A DNA stretch of 64,000 nucleotides. Source: Acholoe squamosa (lineage: Eukaryota; Annelida; Polychaeta; Phyllodocida; Polynoidae). The notes below the pieces were generated by a model. That model saw nothing but the letters and a program-made list of their open reading frames with translations, searched no databases and was not told the DNA's origin. Below, piece after piece: positions 55,545 to 64,000 of this stretch (within the stretch, counting starts at the first letter, position 1; every line of letters starts with the position of its first letter). A program made the position numbers and the translations under genes. The stretch lies in the NCBI GenBank assembly GCA_949317995.1, contig OX439038.1:38507113-38571112 (forward strand), written 5' to 3'.

Positions 55545-58500
55545 TGTTACTGACAGACAATAATTTGAAAGTTTTTTAATGGTATATAGATCACAGTTTG
55601 TCATTTAACACATATGACTTTGCATACACACGTATGGTTGGTTGTATAATACATACTAATGCAATGGGCTTAAAGAATTTGATCAGCTGACGATATCAGC
55701 CTTTAGATTGCCTGCTTGAGGAATCATATCAATGCCAATTGTCGTCTGCATAAATCAGATCGGTGCACAATGATTGGGAGGATTGAGTCACCACTTCAAA
55801 GGGCAGATGATAAGGTGTCATATCGTCCAAAGAAATTAGCCCACCTTTTCTTCTGATAAGCAGCATGGACGGGCATACCTTTGTCCTCTTCAAAGCACAT
55901 CTACTTCAATGGATTTACAGCTGATGGTGATACATGTATACACCACCCTATGTATAATACACATATATAGAAGTCAAACGAAGGAAGGAGGAAGTTGGGC
56001 AGACAATTATATCACATTTCCATCTGTGGTGCACATTTGAATTGTTAACAGGAAAGACTCAGTTTGAAACGTCTTTAGACATCTTAGGACTGCAAGTTGT
56101 GTAAATTGTCAGCTTCAACAGCATAGCAAGAAGGTTTACAAGAAGTGTTTACAGGAACTCATTCTGGAAGTGAACAGCAACCCGTGGTACATGGTGTGAC
56201 CAGTGGGAGGGCAAACTTTCACTTACATCACAAATAACTTTACCCTCTACATACAACAGGTATAGCTATATAAGCTTTATCTACAAATTTAGCACCTAGT
56301 TACAACAGGTATAGCTATATAAGCTTTATCTACAAGTACCCCTAGTTGACTCAGCTGACCCCTGTCCCTGCCAATAACAACCGGAACCGGATGTGTAGGT
56401 GCGGCGGTGTGGCGCCTGATGAGTGTCCCTGGTATGGATGTCTCACCTGAGGGAGTCAGAGAATAGAGAAGGTAATAGAGAGAAGGTGGCAGGGACCTGA
56501 CTGCGGGGAGTCAGGTGGGCCGCCAGACCCCAACACAGTACACAGGTCTGGCAAACGCCTCCTGTACCTAATGGGACATACATACAGTACGTCCTAAGGC
56601 ATCATATGGTATATATGATATTACTCTATCAGGAGCCAGTTGACAGACCTTGTTTCGCTGTCACCAAGGACCTTACCTATAGATATGGATTATGGATTGT
56701 GTTATCATATGGTGTGTACCTGGTGGTGCCCAGTGATCCTGATCTCAGTAGACAAGTCGGATCATATCGATATGTAACTAGAGTGGTGGTGCAGGATGTC
56801 AGGTAGAGGAGGGTGGCCAGGCAGGCAGCAAGGTGGCTTTGTAACAAGGTCCACAGCTGAATAACACACCTGTAAACACATGTGGATTATACCCTGCAGG
56901 ATCAAACTGGATTAAAGAGATTGTGGATTAACAAGGGCCGCCACTACCTCAGTAAGCCGGTATGGTCTATTGTCGATAGGCCTGTAATTAGGCAGATAAT
57001 CTAAGGAGGTAGTATACCTGATTAACCATAGTTAGGCACTGATAGGACGTATGGCATGACATACATGTTGTACCTGCACTATATTTAGAGAATAGACAAC
57101 GATATTCTTCATGTCGAGGGTCGAGGGCCTTCATAAGGCCCGAGACCAGAGTGTGTTATAGTCCAACAGAGAGTCAAGACATGAAAAATGAGTTGTCTAT
57201 TGTCTTTATAAAACATGTTAGCATTTTCATCACATTGATTAAAAGTCTTAAGCCTCTGATATCCCACTGGAAGGATAGACAAGCTGTGACCTTGCTCAGG
57301 TGTGCACTGTACTCCTATAATGCACTCAAGGTCACTTCTATCGGGCAGCAGTGAATGGGCTGCCGTTTTATAAATGCCATATAACAAATGATACGTATAT
57401 GAATATACGTCTTACCGTATATATGGATGAAATCCACAAGTAATATTCATCTAGCCTGCACAAACAAGGGAGTCACAACCATTTCTCTGGGATCTGCATG
57501 GACAATTCAAACAAATTTGATATCATATGTGTGATGTTACAGGCAATGTATGATACTTGACATGAGGGAGTTAAATAGTATGTAGATATGCATTGAGAAG
57601 TAAACAGGTGGGAGTTATCAGTGATAAGGACACCTGGATGACCTATTGTCAGCCCTGAGAGGTCCTGGTTAGACCCAGCCTGCTACTGACTGAGCACCAT
57701 TAATACGGACCGCACACCTGTGGCTCTACCAAACATACCCAGGCAGGTATCCCGGATTATACTGTGCTTATGGTGAGTTGGCGGATCCTCACATTGATTA
57801 ACCATCGGATATGTATGAATTAAATACTAGCAATAGTATGTATAACTGAGAACTGTGGAGATACCTGCCTTTTTGTACTGAAAGTTGACCACGATACGTC
57901 CTCAGATCCAGTGTGATACTACCTGTAATACGTATACGGTATAGGGTACCTATATATAGAGAGAATAGTTTGTGAATAGACTGTATTGGACGTACCCAGA
58001 TAGATAACAGAGTGGTATGTGACCTGGTGGTCAGCGTGAAGAGGACCACTTATCACACTCTAACCACTGGGCAGTCAGGGAGCACTGACTGAACGCCCGT
58101 CTATGTACATACATGTATAGTGTGAGTGGTCAGTGTTGACGTTCTCTCACTACAATATAATATCTTGCCTCAGGATAACAAAGTATCATATAGATTGGAT
58201 CATACCACAAACAATAAAAAAGACAGCTCACCGATTATATCAAAAGCCACATCGAGGTTAGAAGATGGTTCTGCTACTCTCTCGAAACATAAACAGAAAC
58301 TATTGAAGTCACCTAACCACATAAAACTGTTGTGGATTTTTTTTTACAGTTGTTGTGGTATTAATAGACTGGGTGTGTTTCTGTTCTCATGTCTCCATAT
58401 TTGGCATAGAGGAGCTATTTAAGGGCCAGGTCAATATTAAACGGTGGCAGCCATAATACGGATGTTGTACTGAGAATCATGATGTCACACCACCGCCAAC

Positions 58501-59120
58501 AGCACCACCATGACCACAGACACCACCACAAGGTGTCCCAACATACAGGTGTTGTACAGGGGAGTGCTGGTCCACAACAGGTAAGGCTCATAAACATGTA
58601 AAAGACTTATAGGCCAAAATGAATGCTGAAAAATAGGTAGTATAGTAGGATATTTTTTTTTAATTTCTAACTATTGATATAATAATGACTACAACTCGCG
58701 GTGATGACTCGGTGACCACTGAATCAAGGGGAAAATACAACAAAAAAACACTACAGGTCGTTCTCCCCCCCCCCTTCCCATTCTAAAATTGCCCTGCAAT
58801 TTGATCGAGATCTGGTATTACATTTGGTTACATTGCAAAATACCTCGTAATACATGTATATGTATAATATGTCATGTAATGAACTTGAGTCGCAGTGTTT
58901 TAATGCTGTAGTGCATTTTACCAGGACCTACGACCACACTCACATGTGGGTGATTGAGTAATAGATGTTTAACGCCATTTCAAGAGCTAATGTTCATGGC
59001 GAGAACTACATCACATGATTTCACAGGGGGAACGTGTCAGTGCCCGCGCATATATGTGCACCACACACCCGAGAAGATAGGAAAAAGGAAATATAGACCC
59101 TTTTAAGTGGGCTAGGGAAG
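55545..59120. other. Non-coding stretch, no gene recognised
   Basis: It includes a short direct repeat AGGTATAGCTATATAAGCTTTATCTACAA (about 56260 and 56305), GATGAGTGTCCCTGGTATGGATGT at about 56418 shared with 43692, and GTGTCAGTGCCCGCGCAT at 59034. None of the frames (for example 57109-57387 minus, 58126-58422 plus) shows recognisable protein features. Confidence 0.5.
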
Positions 59121-59123
59121 CCC

Positions 59124-59244
59124 TTAGGCCACACCAATTTAAAATGTTGGTCTATGGATTTCCAGCACCTTATTTTCCAAATTTTATTTTTATTTGATAA
59201 ATATCATATCTATAGACCCCGCCCGCATCATTTTGTGGAAAATG

Positions 59245-59283
<39 letters not shown>

Positions 59284-59548
59284 CGGACTTTAAGGGTCAA
59301 CCAAAGAAGGTAAAGGAACGGCAGACCACTCATTGGGTAGGGAAAATTCTACAGATGTTGATTCCAATATAGATCTATGGTTTGCTTAGACATCCGAGAA
59401 ATGGAAAAAATGCCCTCTCCACATCTTGGCTATGCATAATCCATAGACAAACAAATTTTCCTAGAAAAATAAAATAAAATTCCGCCCTCCCGCTCCATTT
59501 TCTAAAACTGAAAATCCATAGACCAACTTTTAATTTGGTGTGGCCTTA
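59124..59548. mobile_element. Harbinger-like MITE with GGCCACACCAA ends
   Basis: Inverted ends share GGCCACACCAAATTAAA-like sequence and then GTTGGTCTATGGATTT, about 40 bp in all. TTA is duplicated at 59124-59126 and 59546-59548. The element (59127-59545) holds a T tract of about 33 (around 59247-59279) and no ORF. Confidence 0.88.
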
Positions 59549-59549
59549 T

Positions 59550-60237
59550 ATGCTGCCATTTGCAGTACTGACGTATAGGGTGACCATACGTCTAACGGTT
59601 TGTTACTATCATTGTTTATCAACAAGACCAGAGAAATATATCCAGGTTGACATGTCAGCTATGGGAAGTTACCATCACGGTGCACATGGATGGTGTGGTG
59701 ATGCTGTGCCCCTCCTCGGTTTGTCTCAAGCCAAGTCTGGCCTGAAAAAATTCACATCCATATTAAACCAATATTTGGCATCGTGTGTTTATACGTATGC
59801 CAATACCATGTTTTGGACGAAGGTCTATGTTTGTATATGTTTGACTATATTATTATTGACGGGAACTACATCCTGCATTTTTTTCTGATAAAAAGACTCA
59901 AGCTTTATCTTATACATGTATAATGAATACGTCATTATGTGTGGTGAATTGATATATTTATAGTGCTTGATGTATGTATGTATGCAGTATGTATGTATGC
60001 AACTCGAGGGCTTCGCCCCCTCGTTGCCCCTCATTGCATGTTATTGTTTGTTATACCACGATTTCGGCACTTCCGGTGGGTTTATATGCAGTTTAGCCGT
60101 GCATTATTCTGCATATACCACCCTTGTGCATTTTTGAAATTTTTGGTATATACTTTTTCGAGGTCACGTTGGACTTAGAATATTTTTGGAGACGCTGGCG
60201 GACATAGAAATTTGGTCTCGCCATTGTTTCAATGTGA
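59550..60237. other. Non-coding stretch with a small hairpin
   Basis: A hairpin CAACTCGAGGG-CTTCG-CCCCCTCGTTG lies at about 60000-60026, next to TATGTATG repeats. It has the same CG-rich type of centre as the foldback at 40341. A frame at 59535-59888 is not convincing as a gene. Confidence 0.5.
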
Positions 60238-60318
60238 AAAATCGTCCCAACACGTATGAGGATTGAACCCCGGCCGCAGTGGTGGTAGGCGAAGGCCTTA
60301 GCCATAGCGCCACACTGA
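60238..60318 (-). repeat. tRNA-derived SINE head (minus strand)
   Basis: On the minus strand TGGCGCTATGGCTAAGGCC (A-box region) is followed about 30 bp later by GGGGTTCAATCCTC (B box). The cloverleaf is imperfect. It differs in sequence from the heads near 39.8-40.1 kb, so it is another family or a diverged copy. Confidence 0.6.
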
Positions 60319-60464
60319 ACGGTGATGAAACACAATGCCAAAATAAATAAGTTCTAACCTGACATCCTAGTGGTATTTTTGCAGTCAGATTTCGTCTTGA
60401 TTCCAAGCTTGTCATGTTATTATATTGAAATCCTAAGAAGTTTTTGATCCATAGAAGAGGAATG

Positions 60465-60720
60465 CGTGCTAGTTTTCTCCATTTTCTTCGATATAAATTA
60501 GAATCCAATGATTTTTCTATCGTAAGCGAGTCGCGGCCCGGCCATTCCCACCCGCCTCCTTGTCCGGCGAAAGTGTGTCAGTGGCCCGGATGTAGATATA
60601 GGTCAACTGCTCGTTGTACAAGAAAGACGCCGAAAATTTCGGACCCGTTTGGAAAATCAATGGATTCTTATTTATTTTGAATTTATACGACATATCAAGC
60701 ATGGAGTACTCATCTAGGAT
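60465..60720. repeat. Foldback repeat related to the region upstream of the recombinase gene
   Basis: TTCTCCATTTTCTTCGATATAAATTAGAATCCAATGATTTTTC at the left is mirrored, inverted, by GGAAAATCAATGGATTCTTATTTATTTTGAA at 60649-60680. The same arm, TTCTTCGAAATAAATAAGAATCCATTGATTTTCC, lies at about 47282-47317, just before the recombinase start. The centre holds GGCCCGGCCATTCC also seen at 47340-47360. Confidence 0.75.
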
Positions 60721-60948
60721 GTCTAAGGATATGTATGTTTTAATTTGAAAACTTGTCATGGTTGGATTCGATACGAAAAATGAGTGTGAACACGGCGGTA
60801 CCCCTCCCGGCAGGGAACCAAAACAATGGCTTCGCGCAGAGCGCTGACCCGGGCCGTGTCGCTTGCTTTTACAAAATGTATTCTCCTGGCTATAATCTTT
60901 GGATATCAGGTAAGAAATTAATACAAAATGGAGGAAATGGTGGTATAA

Positions 60949-61075
60949 ACCTATTAGGTGATGCATATCGGGGCCCCACGGGCTGTATATGCTGTATATA
61001 CCCTCGCCGCTCCGCGGCTCAGGTATATACAGCATATACAGCCCTAGGGCCCCGATATGCATCATCTATTAGCTT
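60949..61075. repeat. Foldback hairpin with CCGCTCCGCGG centre
   Basis: GATGCATATCGGGGCCC and GGGCTGTATATGCTGTATATACC on the left pair with GGTATATACAGCATATACAGCCC and GGGCCCCGATATGCATC on the right, with a CTCGCCGCTCCGCGGCTCA loop. It is followed by CGCGTCATGA-ATATCCATTGATTACTTGTTCA (about 61085-61118), the tail also seen after the 40341 hairpin, so the two are related. Confidence 0.85.
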
Positions 61076-61119
61076 AATATCAGTCACGCGTCATGACATA
61101 TCCATTGATTACTTGTTCA

Positions 61120-62488
61120 ATAAGCATTAAGGGAGAGTCATTAGTTATTATTTCCGCGTGCCTTCTCACTACCACCCTCCCTCCTGTGACCCTCACTCCA
61201 TCCTCTTTCTGCGCCAGTCCACATCGTCATGACTGCTGGTCGTGGCACTTGGCACCACTGCCCCACCACTACCACCACCCAGCTCTTTGACTGAGGGCCT
61301 TAGATGTATATTATACACACATAACACAGGGACATGTTATAACATGTACACACTGTCATCTGCTTAAATATGTCATTCACAAGGCGGAAATAGCCGCATC
61401 TACCAGGAGATCCTCTCCGTGTTTCCCTAGCATCCTCTCTGCCTGACCATCCCCTACACTACCAGTGTGCCTTTGACGTACATGACGTACACTGAGGCTC
61501 GTACAGGATCCAGCCACATCTCTGAGACGTGATGTCAGCGTCACGCGTGGTCACGCACGGCCGGGTAGAGAAGCTGGCAGGCACCCCGAGTGTACCTGGT
61601 GGTAAATCTGCAGGTGGACGAGGTACAGGAGGACTTGGTGGAAACTGCTTGTGGTAGGAAAACGCCCTCCCTCCCTCCCCTCAGTCACTCACCCTGCTCA
61701 AAAACCTACCCTCACCACACCACACATCCATAGTGTACACAGACATGGAGATATGTCAGTGGACGGCCTGGCCCCGTTATAGATGACAGGTCACAGGAGA
61801 GTTCCCATCCTATACTTCAGCCTGGAGGAAGGGGAGACCCTGTCGTGTTTATCTCACAGGTTCTCACCGTTCTGGGATTGACACAGTGTTCCTCTGTGTA
61901 TACAGTCATTATACATCGTTTATCCGTCCTCTATAGGATCGGGTCAAGGATCTTTCGGACAGGGGTTAATCGGTCATAGCATCTAACCAAAGGAGGTTGT
62001 TAGAGAAAGGACCCCTGTGCTTATTTAGAGGGTGGATCCCCGTCCACCAGTACCACCCCACTCCTCCAGGGCAGCACTGACACAGTTCTGCTGACATTCA
62101 GACACACTGAGGTCCACAGACACAGGAAATATGGAGGAGGAGATGTGGGGGCTGGGGGCACCCAACACGTTTACTATAGGGCCTACTACAGTCATTCTCA
62201 GCTTTCTCCTGTGTAGATAGGCAGCTATCACCCTTATCACATGTGTGTCCACACAGGAGGAGGCGGCATTGTAACACTTAGGAGATATAATACACGGGGA
62301 ATGTTTGAAGTAGACGTGCGTATATACCTGCATGCCGCACATCCCTCCAGCTGGGTATCCACAGGACAACGCCCGACTGGGCAGTTATTGTCTTTGTGGT
62401 ACAAAGGATATATTTCCCATTGTGTGCTGTGCTCATACATGTATAATGTATTTATGCCCCAGGGTTTACATGTGGGGCAGTAGATTTC
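61120..62488. other. Non-coding stretch, no gene recognised
   Basis: Moderately GC-rich. The open frames at 61093-61290 and 62025-62566 have no recognisable protein features. It could be intron or upstream region of the candidate exon that follows. Confidence 0.45.
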
Positions 62489-63139
62489 ATGATGAAAAGT
62501 GCTAATTTCACGATGAGAGTAGCTGACGTTCCCAGTGGGAAGCAGTGCTGCCAAGGTTATACCCAAGACCAGGACGTCAGAACGATGGCTACTGATTCTA
62601 CTGACGTCAGAACGATGGCTACTGATTCTACTGACGTCAGAACGATGGCTACTGATTCTACTGACGAGGACACTTCAACATGTGCTGCATCAAACGAAGA
62701 AAACCGGAAGATGTTCGAAGCAGCCATGCGCAATATACAAAATATACCGGAAGCGGAGTATTCGGATTACGAGAACGAGGTTTTCGATCCGGAAGACAAC
62801 CATGATACTGGAAATTATTGGCCACCAGGGGTGGGGATTCCAATTCCGGTTCCGCCGACACGGCTAATCTCTGACGACTATGACTATGCTTATGTAGATG
62901 GGAACGTCAGTCCGGCCGCGACCCACCCTCCGTCATTGACGTCACAGTGCTCTGTGACGTTACGTCGCCGTCTTCCACCGCCCCTACCCACTATCAATGG
63001 TGTACGTATTGTCCGACAGGCGGCTAGACTGCCCCCAAAGGCGGCACCCGCCCGCCAGGGGGAGTCTGTGAGACGACCCGCCCCACCCCCACTGGGCATT
63101 GACGACGACGACTACGACTATGCCTACGTCAAAGGCGCA
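62489..63139 (+). CDS. Candidate exon of an unidentified host gene (proline-rich, Asp/Tyr motifs)
   Basis: An open frame of 230 codons runs to a TAG at 63179-63181. The sequence GGAAAG followed by GTAGGG near 63150 offers a splice donor, so coding may stop before the terminal 'VGSTCFVLL'. It contains three 10-residue repeats 'DVRTMATDST', an acidic segment 'EAEYSDYENEVFDPED', two copies of 'DDYDYAYV' (about residues 132 and 212) and SH3-ligand-like stretches 'RRRLPPPLPT' and 'RRPAPPPLG'. Such composition fits a cytoplasmic signalling tail or adaptor, with Tyr sites for kinases and SH2 domains, but no domain is recognised. Base composition here is more CpG-rich than the neighbours. The 5' boundary is uncertain: ATG at 62489/62492, or an upstream acceptor. 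Confidence 0.5.
62573..62662 (+). repeat. 30-bp tandem triplication in the candidate exon
   Basis: GACGTCAGAACGATGGCTAC then TGATTCTACT is present three times without change, keeping frame (10 residues per unit). Each junction creates TGACGTCA, a perfect cAMP-response-element core. Confidence 0.95.
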
Positions 63140-63181
63140 GACGTCGGAAAGGTAGGGAGTACATGTTTTGTACTATTGTAG

Positions 63182-64000
63182 TCACATATTACTACAACCA
63201 AAAACCTATCACTCTCACTTAGGTTAAAACATCTCAGGTAAGAATTGTAAATTCTGTATGAAAAGGCTTCGGATAACTCTCTTTGACATCTTCCCAACGA
63301 CATCAGGCTCATAATGATTAGGCAATGATCGATATTTTTGTCATACCCTCTGCCATAGTCGCCTTTGTTAGCGGATGTCCATCATCATCATGGTGACAGA
63401 TTGTCATACGGACGCCTGACGTAACTTTTACCCGGACATGGTTAACGTCACGCGGTTACCATGGTGACCGTCATGTGGGGATAACAATGAACAATGACAC
63501 GTAACAGAGATACCAACATACCAGTCCAGTGGTGTGTTTAATCCGGTCGGATAGCGGGTGTTAGAGGAGAGAATAAAGGATTTGTAGGTAAATGGTGGGC
63601 ACTGACTCATTCTAAGGTCTGTGCATGTAAGTTACCTTATATCTGACCTGTAAAGGTGTAGTTCTACATAGAGGAGGACACACCTGGTCCCTCAGGTGTA
63701 CACCTCCTCACCTGGCAGCACGACAGGTATGTCAGGTAGCTGCTGCCAGGTCGTCCTGGTGGGATCCAGCTACGTGTATTTATAGCTGAGGTGGTCATCC
63801 ACCTGTTCTGGGCTTTAGTACGGCACTGACACCTGCCATAAAATCCAACCTGTGCCTGCATGTATAACCCCGGGGTGTCCTTAGGGCCCAATTAGGTAGC
63901 TTCATCATCTGAGAAACTTATCAACTTCTCGTCTAAATTCTGACAGGTAGAGATATTTATTGACTTATTTTTGTCAATACCAAACCTAAAATTATATATT
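63182..64000. other. Non-coding stretch to the window end
   Basis: No exon-like frame is convincing. If the upstream frame is an exon, this is likely its intron or 3' flank. The window ends without a recognisable boundary. Confidence 0.45.

Noticed and set aside
55096..55563. Three overlapping ORFs of up to 155 codons as a repetitive protein
   Set aside because: They are produced by a 55-bp tandem repeat read in all three frames; no start context, splice or domain support.

Overview
This window is eukaryotic, almost certainly animal, genomic DNA. Evidence: GT-AG introns, a Ty3/gypsy LTR retrotransposon of metazoan type, many miniature inverted-repeat transposons (MITEs), tRNA-derived SINE heads, minisatellites and long AT-rich stretches without reading frames. 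There are no bacterial operons, ribosome binding sites or dense ORFs. The mixture (Crypton-type recombinase, hAT-, Harbinger-, pogo- and piggyBac-like MITEs, foldback hairpins) suits a marine invertebrate such as a mollusc or basal deuterostome, but nothing seen fixes the phylum.

Layout. 1-3186: mostly non-coding, with a GAGTCAG repeat, a possible BEL/Pao remnant and a triple E-box cluster. 3187-14626: nested transposons. A short CAGGGG-type MITE (6-bp target duplication TTTAGG) is split by an 11.1-kb Ty3/gypsy element (3312-14432, 4-bp duplication AATG). The gypsy element itself holds a solo LTR of its own family (7920-8332, duplication TAGA) and a pogo-like element (12516-13331, TA duplication). 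Its gag, protease, reverse transcriptase, RNase H and integrase are recognisable but broken, and two unidentified broken ORFs lie between pol and the 3' LTR. 14.6-26 kb: MITEs, an inverted 18-bp minisatellite inside a 1,077-bp tandem duplication, and a 40-bp minisatellite. 26.4-31.4 kb: a 5-kb imperfect inverted repeat containing three MITEs. 31-46 kb: non-coding, with minisatellites, two more CAG-ended MITEs, tRNA-like SINE heads, hairpins and local duplications.

46.3-54.6 kb is the most informative part. A gene for a Crypton-type tyrosine recombinase can be assembled from three exons (47413-47769, 47925-48139, 50728-52105) with consensus splice sites and matching phases. It gives one open frame of 649 codons with the R...H-x-x-R...H...Y catalytic set intact. 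Just downstream, a composite MITE (52420-53200, TTA duplication) carries an inverted copy of this gene's intron 2/exon 3 junction together with a neighbouring MITE, a clear case of gene-fragment capture. The terminal exon is therefore flanked by near-identical inverted repeats of about 660 bp. The block is bracketed by arrays of one 42-bp satellite.

54.6-64 kb: a 55-bp minisatellite, a Harbinger-like MITE, foldback hairpins, a SINE head, and near the end a possible exon of an unidentified host gene (62489-63139) rich in prolines and with two Asp/Tyr-rich motifs. Apart from the recombinase gene and this exon, I see no convincing intact protein-coding gene.
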